Source: Sipunculus nudus (taxonomy: Eukaryota > Annelida > Sipuncula > Golfingiida > Sipunculidae). Taken from it: a stretch of 64,000 bases of DNA. The notes beneath the pieces are model-generated. The model had not been told where the DNA came from. It did no database searches and saw nothing but the letters and a program-made list of their open reading frames with translations. The DNA lies in contig CM049316.1 in assembly GCA_026874595.1 (NCBI GenBank), positions 52,027,676 through 52,091,675 on the forward strand. The letters are read 5' to 3'. Within the stretch, counting starts at the first letter, position 1; each line of letters begins with the position of its first letter. This document shows, in pieces, positions 54,101 to 64,000 of this stretch. The position numbers and the translations under genes are program-made.

Positions 54101-55207
54101 TTTGGTCTGTATGAGAGTATTCAGCTTCATTTTATTTGTATCACAGTACACAGCTTCATTTGGTTTGTATGACAGTACTCAGCTTCATTTGGTTTGTATG
54201 AGAGTACTCAGCTCCATTTGGTTTGTATGAGAGTACTCAGCTTAATTTGGTTTGTATGAGAGTACTCAGCTTCATTTTATTTGTATCACAGTACACGGCT
54301 TCATTTGGTTTGTATGACATTACTCAGCTTCATTTGGTTTGTATGAGAGTACTCAGCTTCATTTTATTTGTATCACAGTACACGGCTTCATTTGGTTTGT
54401 ATGACAGTACTCAGCTTCATTTGGTTCGTATGAGAGTATTCAGCTTCATTTTTTTGTATCACAGTACACGGCTTTATTTGGTTTATATGACAGTACTTAG
54501 CTTCATTTGGTTTGTATGAAAGTACTCAGCTTCATTTTATTTGTATCACAGTACACGGCTTCATTTGGTTTGTATGACAGTGCTCAGCTTCATTTGGTGT
54601 GTATGAGAGTACTCAGCTTCATTTTATTTGTATCACAGTACACGGCTTCATTTGGTTTGTATGACAGTACTCAGCTTCATTTGGTCTGTATGTGAGTATT
54701 CAGCTTCATTTTATTTGTATCACAGTACACGGCTTTATTTGGTTTATATGACAGTACTCAGCTTCATTTGGTCTGTATGAGAGTACTCAGCTTCATTTTA
54801 TTTGTATCACAGTACACGGCTTCATTTGGTTTGTATGACAGTACACAGCTTCATTTGGTCTGTATGAGAGTATTCAGCTTCATTTTATTTGTATCACAGT
54901 ACAAGGCTTTATTTGGTTTATATGACAGTACTCGGCTTCATTTGGTCTGTATGAGAGTATTCAGCTTCATTTTATTTGTATTACAGTACACGGCTCATTT
55001 GGTTTGTATGACAGTACTCAGCTTCATTTGGTCTGTATGGGAGTATTCAGCTTCATTTTATTTGTATCACAGTACACGGCTCATTTGGTTTGTATGACAG
55101 TACTCAGCTTCATTTGGTCTGTATGACAGCACACAACTTCATTTGGTTTGTATGACAGTACACAGCTTCATTTGGTTTGTATGACAGTACTCAGCTTCAT
55201 TTGGTTT
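51150..55207 (+). repeat. 4058 bp tandem duplication, copy 2
   Basis: Same order of landmarks as copy 1: the GATTTGTATG change near 51231, TTCATCTTC near 51800, GTAATCAG near 52610, the T run at 53528-53557, GACATTACTC near 54086, and the start of the diverged block at 55121. I saw no differences from copy 1 where I compared them. Continuity with the 38.6 kb copy resumes at 55208. Confidence 0.9.
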
Positions 55208-55497
55208 GTATGACAGAACTCAGCTTCATCGGGTTTGTATGACAGCACACAACTTCATTTGGTTTGTATGGCAGTACACAGCTTCTTTTGGTTTGTATGA
55301 CAGCACACGGCTTCATTTGGTTTGTATGACAGTTCCCAGCTTCATTTGGTTTTTATGACAGCACACGGCTCCATTTGGCTTGTATGACAGTTCCCATCTT
55401 CATTTGGATTTTATCAAAGTAGTCAGCTCCATTTGGTTTGTATGACAGTACTCAGCTTTATTTGGTTTGTATGACAGTACACAGCTTCATTTGGTTT
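55121..55497 (+). repeat. Diverged non-trimeric monomer block, copy 4
   Basis: Complete thirteen-monomer block, with the same variants as copies 2 and 3. The first 87 bp belong to the second 4058 bp copy; the rest continues the 12,519 bp unit. Confidence 0.92.
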
Positions 55498-58400
55498 GTA
55501 TGACAGTACACAGCTTCATTTGGTCTGTATGAGAGTATTCAGCTTCATTTTATTTGTATCGCAGTACACGGCTTTATTTGGTTTATATGACAGTACTCAC
55601 CTTCATTTGGTCTGTATGTGGGTATTCAGCTTCATTTTATTTGCATCACAGTACACGGCTTCATTTGGTTTGTATGTCAGTACACAGCTTCATTTGGTCT
55701 GTATGAGAGTATTCAGCTTCATTTTATTTGTATCACAGTACACGGCTTCATTTGGTTTGTATGACAGTACACAGCTTCATTTGGTCTGTATGAGAGTACT
55801 CAGCTTCATTTTCTTTGTATCACAGTACACGGCTTCATTTGGTTTGTATGACAGTACACAGCTTCATTTGGTCTGTATGAGAGTACTCAGCTTCATTTTA
55901 TTTGTATCACAGTACACGGCTTTATTTGGTTTATATGACAGTACTCAGCTTCATTTGGTTCGTATGAGAGTACTCAGCTTCATTTTATTTGTATCACAGT
56001 ACACGGCTTCATTTGGTTTGTATGACAGTACACAGCTTCATTTGGTCTGTATGAGAGTATTCAGCTTCATTTTATTTGTATCACAGTACACGGCTTTATT
56101 TGGTTTATATGACAGTACACAGCTTCATTTGGTCTGTATGAGAGTATTCAGCTTCATTTTATTTGTATCACAGTACACGGCTTCATTTGGTTTGTATGAC
56201 AGTACACAGCTTCATTTGGTCTGTATGAGAGTATTCAGCTTCATTTTATTTGTATCACAGTACACGGCTTCATTTGGTTTGTATGACAGTACACAGCTTC
56301 ATTTGGTCTGTATGAGAGTATTCAGCTTCATTTTATTTGTATCACAGTACACGGCTTCATTTGGTTTGTATGACAGTACTCAGCTTCATTTGGTCTGTAT
56401 GAGAGTACTCAGCTTCATTTTTTTGTATCACAGTACACGGCTTCATTTGGTTTGTATGACAGTACACGGCTTCATTTGGTCTGTATGAGAGTATTCAGCT
56501 TCATTTTATTTGTATCACAGTACACGGCTTCATTTGGTTTGTATGACAGTACACAGCTTCATTTGGTCTGTATGAGAGTATTCAGCTTCATTTTATTTGT
56601 ATCACAGTACACGGCTTCATTTGGTTTGTATGACAGTACACAGCTTCATTTGGTTTGTATGTGGGTATTCAGCTTCATTTTATTTGTATCACAGTACACG
56701 GCTTTATTTGGTTTGTATGACAGTACTCAGCTTCATTTGGTCTGTATGAGAGTACTCAGCTTCATTTTATTTGTATCACAGTACACGGCTTCATTTGGTT
56801 TGTATGACAGTACACAGCTTCATTTGGTCTGTATGAGAGTATTCAGCTTCATTTTATTTGTATCACAGTACACGGCTTCATTTGGTTTATATGACAGTAC
56901 TCAGCTTCATTTGGTCTGTATGAGAGTATTCAGCTTCATTTTATTTGTATCACAGTACACGGCTTTATTTGGTTTGTATGACAGTACTCAACTTCATTTG
57001 GTCTGTATGAGAGTATTCAGCTTCATTTTATTTGTATCACAGTACACGGCTTCATTTGGTTTGTATGACAGTACACAGCTTCATTTGGTCTGTATGAGAG
57101 TATTCAGCTTCATTTTATTTGTATCACAGTATACGGCTTCATTTGGTTTATATGACAGTACTCAGCTTCATTTGGTCTGTATGAGAGTATTCAGCTTCAT
57201 TTTCTTTGTATCACAGTACACGGCTTTATTTGGTTGATATGACAGTACTCAGCTTCATTTGGTCTGTATGAGAGTATTCAGCTTCATTTTATTTGTATCA
57301 CAGTACACGGCTTCATTTGGTTTGTATGACAGTACTCAGCTTCATTTGGTCTGTATGAGAGTAATCAGCTTCATTTGGTTTGTATGAGAGTACTCAGCTT
57401 CATTTTATTTGTATCACAATACACGGCTTCATTTGGTTTGTATGACAGTACACAGCTTCATTTGGTCTGTATGAGAGTATTCAGCTTCATTTTATTTGTT
57501 TCACAGTACACGGCTTTATTTGGTTTGTATGACAGTACTCAGCTTCATTTGGTTCGTATGAGAGTACTCAGCTTTATTTTATTTGTATCACAGTACACGG
57601 CTTCATTTGGTTTGTATGACAGTACACAGCTTCATTTGGTCTGTATGAGAGTATTCAGCTTCATTTTATTTGTATCACAATACACGGCTTCATTTGGTTT
57701 GTATGACAGTACACAGCTTCATTTGGTCTGTATGAGAGTATTCAGCTTCATTTTATTTGTATCACAGTACACGGCTTTTTTTGGTTTGTATGACAATACT
57801 CAGCTTCATTTGGTCTGTATGAGAGTACTCAGCTTCATTTTATTTGTATCACAGTACACGGCTTCATTTCGTTTGTATGACAGTACACAGCTTCATTTGG
57901 TCTGTATGAGAGTATTCAGCTTCATTTTATTTGTATCACAGTACACGGCTTTATTTGGTTTATATGACAGTACTCACCTTCATTTGGTCTGTATGTGGGT
58001 ATTCAGCTTCATTTTATTTGTATCACAGTACACGGCTTCATTTGGTTTGTATGACAGTACACAGCTTCATTTGGTCTGTATGAGAGTATTCAGCTTCATT
58101 TTATTTGTATCACAGTACACGGCTTCATTTGGTTTTATGACAGTACACAGCTTCATTTGGTCTGTATGAGAGTACTCAGCTTCATTTTATTTTTATCACA
58201 GTACACGGCTTCATTTGGTTTGTATGACAGTACACAGCTTCATTTGGTCTGTATGAGAGTACTCAGCTTCATTTTATTTGTATCACAGTACACGGCTTTA
58301 TTTGGTTTATATGACAGTACTCAGCTTCATTTGGTTCGTATGAGAGTACTCAGCTTTATTTTATTTGTATCACAGTACACGGCTTCATTTGGTTTGTATG

Positions 58401-58888
58401 ACAGTACACAGCTTCATTTGGTCTGTATGAGAGTATTCAGCTTCATTTTATTTGTATCACAGTACACGGCTTCATTTGGTTTATATGACAGTACTCAGAT
58501 TCATTTGGTCTGTATGAGAGTATTCAGCTTCATTTTATTTGTATCACAGTACACGGCTTTATTTGGATTATATGACAGTACTCAGCTTCATTTGGTCTGT
58601 ATGAGAGTATTCAGCTTCATTTTATTTGTATCACAGTACACGGCTTCATTTGGTTTATATGACAGTACTCAGCTTCATTTGGTCTGTATGAGAGTACTCA
58701 GCTTCATTTGGTTTGTATGAGAGTACTCAGCTTCATTTTATTTGTATCACAATACACGGCTTCATTTGGTTTGTATGACAGTACACAGCTTCATTTGGTC
58801 TGTATGAGAGTATTCACCTTCATTTTATTTGTATCACAGTACACGGCTTCATTTGGTTTGTATGAGAGTACTCAGCTTCATTTGGTCT

Positions 58889-59002
58889 GTATGAGAGTAC
58901 TCAGCTTCATTTTTTTGTATCACAGTACACGGCTTCATTTGGTTTGTATGACTATACACAGCTTCATTTGGTCTGTATGAGAGTACTCAGCTTCATTTTT
59001 TT
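58889..59002 (+). repeat. GACTATACAC marker module, copy 8
   Basis: 30,398 bp downstream of copy 5, but with CAATACACGG upstream near 58750. This copy therefore split off before the CAATAGACGG change, or lost it by exchange. Confidence 0.9.
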
Positions 59003-60191
59003 GTATCACAGTACACGGCTTCATTTGGTTTGTATGACAGTACACAGCTTCATTTGGTCTGTATGAGAGTATTCAGCTTCATTTTATTTGTATCACAGTA
59101 CACGGCTTCATTTGATTTGTATGACAGTACACAGCTTCATTTGGTCTGTATGAGAGTATTCAGCTCCATTTTATTTGTATCACAGTACACGGCTTCATTT
59201 GGTTTGTATGACAGTACACAGCTTCATTTGGTCTGTATGTGGGTATTCAGCTTCATTTTATTTGTATCACAGTACACGGCTTTATTTGGTTTGTATGACA
59301 GTACTCAGCTTCATTTGGTCTGTATGAGAGTACTCAGCTTCATTTTATTTGTATCATAGTACACGGCTTTATTTGGTTTATATGACAGTACTCAGTTTCA
59401 TTTGGTCTGTATGAGAGTATTCAGCTTCATTTTATTTGTATCACAGTACACGGCTTTATTTGGTTTATATGACAGTACTCAGTTTCATTTGGTCTGTATG
59501 AGAGTATTCAGCTTCATTTTATTTGTATCACAGTACACGGCTTCATTTGGTTTATATGACAGTACTCAGCTTCATTTGGTCTGTATGAGAGTACTCAGCT
59601 TCATTTTATTTGTATCACAGTACACGGCTTCATTTGGTTTGTATGACAGTACTCAGCTTCATTTGGTCTGTATGAGAGTATTCAGCTTCATTTTATTTGT
59701 ATCACAGTACACGGCTTCATTTGGTTTGTATGACAGTACACAGCTTCATTTGGTCTGTATTAGAGTACTCAGCTTCATTTTATTTTTATCACAGTTCACG
59801 GCTTCATTTGGTTTGTATGACAGAACACAGCTCCATTTGGTCTGTAAGAGAGTACTCAGCTTCATTTTATTTGTATCACAGTACACGGCATCATTTGGTT
59901 TGTATGACAGTACACAGCTTCATTTGGTCTGTATGAGAGTATTCAGCTTCATTTGGTCTGTATGAGAGTATTCAGCTTCATTTTATTTGTATCACAGTAC
60001 ACGGCTTCATTTGGTTTATATGACAGTACTCAGCTTCATTTGGTCTGTATGAGAGTATTCAGCTTCATTTTATTTGTATCACAGTACACGGCTTTATTTG
60101 GTTTGTATGACAGTACTCAACTTCATTTGGTCTGTATGAGAGTATTCAGCTTCATTTTATTTGTATCACAGTACACGGCTTCATTTGGTTT

Positions 60192-60222
60192 GTATATGAC
60201 AGTACACAGCTTCATTTGGTCT
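60192..60222 (+). repeat. 31 bp A monomer with two-base insertion at a duplication junction
   Basis: The monomer starts GTATATGACAG instead of GTATGACAG. It is the only +2 length change I found. Left of it the sequence follows about 48.0 kb; right of it the sequence follows 46.57 kb. The added TA fits a join made two bases out of monomer register. Confidence 0.85.
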
Positions 60223-63200
60223 GTATGAGAGTATTCAGCTTCATTTTATTTGTATCACAGTACACGGCTTCATTTGGTTTGTATGACAGTACACAGCTTC
60301 ATTTGGTCTGTATGAGAGTATTCAGCTTCATTTTATTTGTATCACAGTACACGGCTTCATTTGGTTTTATGACAGTACACAGCTTCATTTGGTCTGTATG
60401 AGAGTACTCAGCTTCATTTTATTTTTATCACAGTACACGGCTTCATTTGGTTTGTATGACAGTACACAGCTTCATTTGGTCTGTATGAGAGTACTCAGCT
60501 TCATTTTATTTGTATCACAGTATACGGCTTTATTTGGTTTATATGACAGTACTCAGCTTCATTTGGTTCGTATGAGAGTACTCAGCTTTATTTTATTTGT
60601 ATCACAGTACACGGCTTCATTTGGTTTGTATGACAGTACACAGCTTCATTTGGTCTGTATGAGAGTATTCAGCTTCATTTTATTTGTATCACAGTACACG
60701 ACTTCATTTGGTTTGTATGACAGTACACAGCTTCATTTGGTCTGTATGAGAGTATTCAGCTTCATTTTATTTGTATCACAGTACACGGCTTCATTTGATT
60801 TGTATGACAGTACACAGCTTCATTTGGTCTGTATGAGAGTATTCAGCTCCATTTTATTTGTATCACAGTACACGGCTTCATTTGGTTTGTATGACAGTAC
60901 ACAGCTTCATTTGGTCTGTATGTGGGTATTCAGCTTCATTTTATTTGTATCACAGTACACGGCTTTATTTGGTTTGTATGACAGTACTCAGCTTCATTTG
61001 GTCTGTATGAGAGTACTCAGCTTCATTTTATTTGTATCACAGTACACGGCTTTATTTGGTTTATATGACAGTACTCAGTTTCATTTGGTCTGTATGAGAG
61101 TATTCAGCTTCATTTTATTTGTATCACAGTACACGGCTTTATTTGGTTTATATGACAGTACTCAGTTTCATTTGGTCTGTATGAGAGTATTCAGCTTCAT
61201 TTTATTTGTATCACAGTACACGGCTTCATTTGGTTTATATGACAGTACTCAGCTTCATTTGGTCTGTATGAGAGTACTCAGCTTCATTTTATTTGTATCA
61301 CAGTACACGGCTTCATTTGGTTTGTATGACAGTACTCAGCTTCATTTGGTCTGTATGAGAGTATTCATCTTCATTTTATTTGTATCACAGTACACGGCTT
61401 CATTTGGTTTGTATGACAGTACACAGCTTCATTTGGTCTGTATAAGAGTACTCAGCTTCATTTTATTTTTATCACAGTTCACGGCTTCATTTGGTTTGTA
61501 TGACAGAACACAGCTCCATTTGGTCTGTAAGAGAGTACTCAGCTTCATTTTATTTGTATCACAGTACACGGCTTCATTTGGTTTGTATGACAGTACACAG
61601 CTTCATTTGGTCTGTATGAGAGTATTCAGCTTCATTTGGTCTGTATGAGAGTATTCAGCTTCATTTTATTTGTATCACAGTACACGGCTTCATTTGGTTT
61701 ATATGACAGTACTCAGCTTCATTTGGTCTGTATGAGAGTATTCAGCTTCATTTTATTTGTATCACAGTACACGGCTTTATTTGGTTTGTATGACAGTACT
61801 CAACTTCATTTGGTCTGTATGAGAGTATTCAGCTTCATTTTATTTGTATCACAGTACACGGCTTCATTTGGTTTGTATGACAGTACACAGCTTCATTTGG
61901 TCTGTATGAGAGTATTCAGCTTCATTTTATTTGTATCACAGTACACGGCTTCATTTGGTTTATATGACAGTACTCAGCTTCATTTGGTCTGTATGAGAGT
62001 ATTCAGCTTCATTTTATTTGTATCACAGTACACGGCTTTATTTGGTTTATATGACAGTACACAGCTTCATTTGGTCTGTATGAGAGTATTCAGCTTCATT
62101 TTATTTGTATCACAGTACACGGCTTCATTTGGTTTATATGACAGTACTCAGCTTCATTTGGTCTGTATGAGAGTAATCAGCTTCATTTGGTTTGTATGAG
62201 AGTACTCAGCTTCATTTTATTTGTATCACAATACACGGCTTCATTTGGTTTGTATGACAGTACACAGCTTCATTTGGTCTGTATGAGAGTATTCAGCTTC
62301 ATTTTATTTGTTTCACAGTACACGGCTTTATTTGGTTTGTATGACAGTACTCAGCTTCATTTGGTTCGTATGAGAGTACTCAGCTTTATTTTATTTGTAT
62401 CACAGTACACGGCTTCATTTGGTTTGTATGACAGTACACAGCTTCATTTGGTCTGTATGAGAGTATTCAGCTTCATTTTATTTGTATCACAATACACGGC
62501 TTCATATGGTTTGTATGACAGTACACAGCTTCATTTGGTCTGTATGAGAGTATTCAGCTTCATTTTATTTGTATCACAGTACACGGCTTTTTTTGGTTTG
62601 TATGACAGCACTCAGCTTCATTTGGTCTGTATGAGAGTACTCAGCTTCATTTTATTTGTATCACAGTACACGGCTTCATTTCGTTTGTATGACAGTACAC
62701 AGCTTCATTTGGTCTGTATGAGAGTATTCAGCTTCATTTTATTTGTATCACAGTACACGGCTTTATTTGGTTTATATGACAGTACTCACCTTCATTTGGT
62801 CTGTATGTGGGTATTCAGCTTCATTTTATTTGTATCACAGTACACGGCTTCATTTGGTTTGTATGACAGTACACAGCTTCATTTGGTCTGTATGAGAGTA
62901 TTCAGCTTCATTTTCTTTGTATCACAGTACACGGCTTCATTTGGTTTGTATGACAGTACACAGCTTCATTTGGTCTGTATGAGAGTACTCAGCTTCATTT
63001 TATTTTTATCACAGTACACGGCTTTATTTGGTTTGCATGACAGTACACAGCTTCATTTGGTCTGTATGAGAGTACTCAGCTTCATTTTATTTGTATCACA
63101 GTACACGGCTTTATTTTTTTTTATATGACAGTACTCAGCTTCATTTGGTTCGTATGAGAGTACTCAGCTTTATTTTATTTGTATCACAGTACACGGCTTC

Positions 63201-64000
63201 ATTTGGTTTGTATGACAGTACACAGCTTCATTTGGTCTGTATGAGAGTATTCAGCTTCATTTTATTTGTATCACAGTACACGGCTTCATTTGGTTTATAT
63301 GACAGTACTCAGATTCATTTGGTCTGTATGAGAGTATTCAGCTTCATTTTATTTGTATCACAGTACACGGCTTTATTTGGATTATATGACAGTACTCAGC
63401 TTCATTTGATCTGTATGAGAGTATTCAGCTTCATTTTATTTGTATCACAGTACACGGCTTTATTTGGTTTGTATGACAGTACTCAGCTTCATTTGGTCTG
63501 TATGAGAGTATTCAGCTTCATTTTATTTGTATCACAGTACACGGCTTCATTTGGTTTGTATGACAGTACACAGCTTCATTTGGTCTGTATGAGAGTATTC
63601 AGCTTCATTTTATTTGTATCACAGTACACGGCTTCATTTGGTTTATATGACATTACTCAGCTTCATTTGGTCTGTATGAGAGTATTCAGCTTCATTTTAT
63701 TTGTATCACAGTACACAGCTTCATTTGGTTTGTATGACAGTACTCAGCTTCATTTGGTTTGTATGAGAGTACTCAGCTCCATTTGGTTTGTATGAGAGTA
63801 CTCAGCTTAATTTGGTTTGTATGAGAGTACTCAGCTTCATTTTATTTGTATCACAGTACACGGCTTCATTTGGTTTGTATGACATTACTCAGCTTCATTT
63901 GGTTTGTATGAGAGTACTCAGCTTCATTTTATTTGTATCACAGTACACGGCTTCATTTGGTTTGTATGACAGTACTCAGCTTCATTTGGTTCGTATGAGA

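Larger units (their letters stand above)
1..64000 (+). repeat. 29 bp satellite array with 87 bp trimeric higher-order repeat
   Basis: The whole window is tandem 29 bp monomers in one orientation, with no interruption by unrelated DNA. Most follow the order A, B, C: A starts GTATGACAG and ends GGTCT; B starts GTATGAGAG, has TATTCAG or TACTCAG, and ends TTTTATTT; C starts GTATCACAG, has CACGG, and ends GGTTT. Monomers share the core GCTTCATTT. Consensus composition over 87 bp is 20 A, 15 C, 17 G and 35 T. Most length changes are single-base losses; one +2 and a few +1 changes occur. Both edges lie inside the array. This is seen directly. That it is eukaryotic heterochromatin (pericentromeric, subtelomeric or interstitial) is inferred from size and structure. 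I do not recognise the family and no function is assigned. Confidence 0.98.
55498..64000 (+). repeat. Right-end trimeric segment, mosaic of earlier units
   Basis: 55498-58106 matches 38921-41529. About 58.1-59.9 kb matches 27.7-29.5 kb at offset 30,398, including stretches missing near 41.5 kb. About 59.95-60.19 kb matches about 48.0-48.26 kb. From 60,197 on it matches 46,574 on at offset 13,623, to the window end. The switch at 60,192-60,222 carries a two-base insertion. At 63409 GATCTG replaces GGTCTG of the 49.8 kb copy. No unique DNA is present. Confidence 0.8.

Noticed and set aside
1-64000. CRISPR array (short regular repeats of about 29 bp).
   Set aside because: There are no unique spacers; the repeats abut one another directly and the whole unit is repetitive. 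Length and copy number also do not fit.
1-64000. Telomeric or subtelomeric simple repeats, rRNA or tRNA genes, CENP-B box.
   Set aside because: No telomere hexamers, no RNA gene signatures and no CENP-B-like box were seen on either strand. Chromosomal position cannot be read from this window.

Overview
The whole 64 kb window is one uninterrupted satellite DNA array. It contains no recognisable gene, RNA gene, transposon, CRISPR array or unique sequence of any length. The basic unit is a 29 bp monomer, roughly GTATGACAGTACAC followed by AGCTTCATTTGGTTT, repeated head to tail about 2,200 times, always in the same orientation. Both window edges lie inside the array, so the true array is longer. 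Scale, composition (about 37% GC from the consensus, with T about 40% and A about 23% on the + strand) and higher-order structure point to a eukaryotic chromosome, such as pericentromeric, subtelomeric or other heterochromatin. I do not recognise the satellite and cannot name the taxon.

Monomers come in three main types in a fixed order, giving an 87 bp higher-order repeat. Type A starts GTATGACAG and ends GGTCT. Type B starts GTATGAGAG and ends TTTTATTT. Type C starts GTATCACAG, has CACGG in the middle and ends GGTTT. Above the trimer sit larger duplications, readable from shared private variants: a 696 bp tandem pair (1797-3188), an 8378 bp tandem pair (2464-10841 and 10842-18434, the second with a net 783 bp deletion), a 4258 bp pair (25941-34456), a 12,519 bp duplication (29011-41529, repeated from 41530), and a 4058 bp pair (47092-51149 and 51150-55207) nested in it. 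A 377 bp block of diverged monomers without the trimer order occurs four times (782, 24723, 38544, 55121), plus a three-monomer remnant at 51063.

Layout: 1-24.7 kb is one amplification domain, marked by a GGAATATATG variant. 24.7-64 kb is a second domain, marked by GGATTATATG at the equivalent site. Long open reading frames (up to 997 codons at 18462-21455) run through the array on the + strand only. They are a by-product of an 87 bp period divisible by three plus a TGA-to-TCA change in monomer C. I do not annotate any of them as genes.

I found no new gene system. The interest lies in the readable record of unequal exchange, in the link between repeat register and open frames, and in whether the array is assembled correctly.
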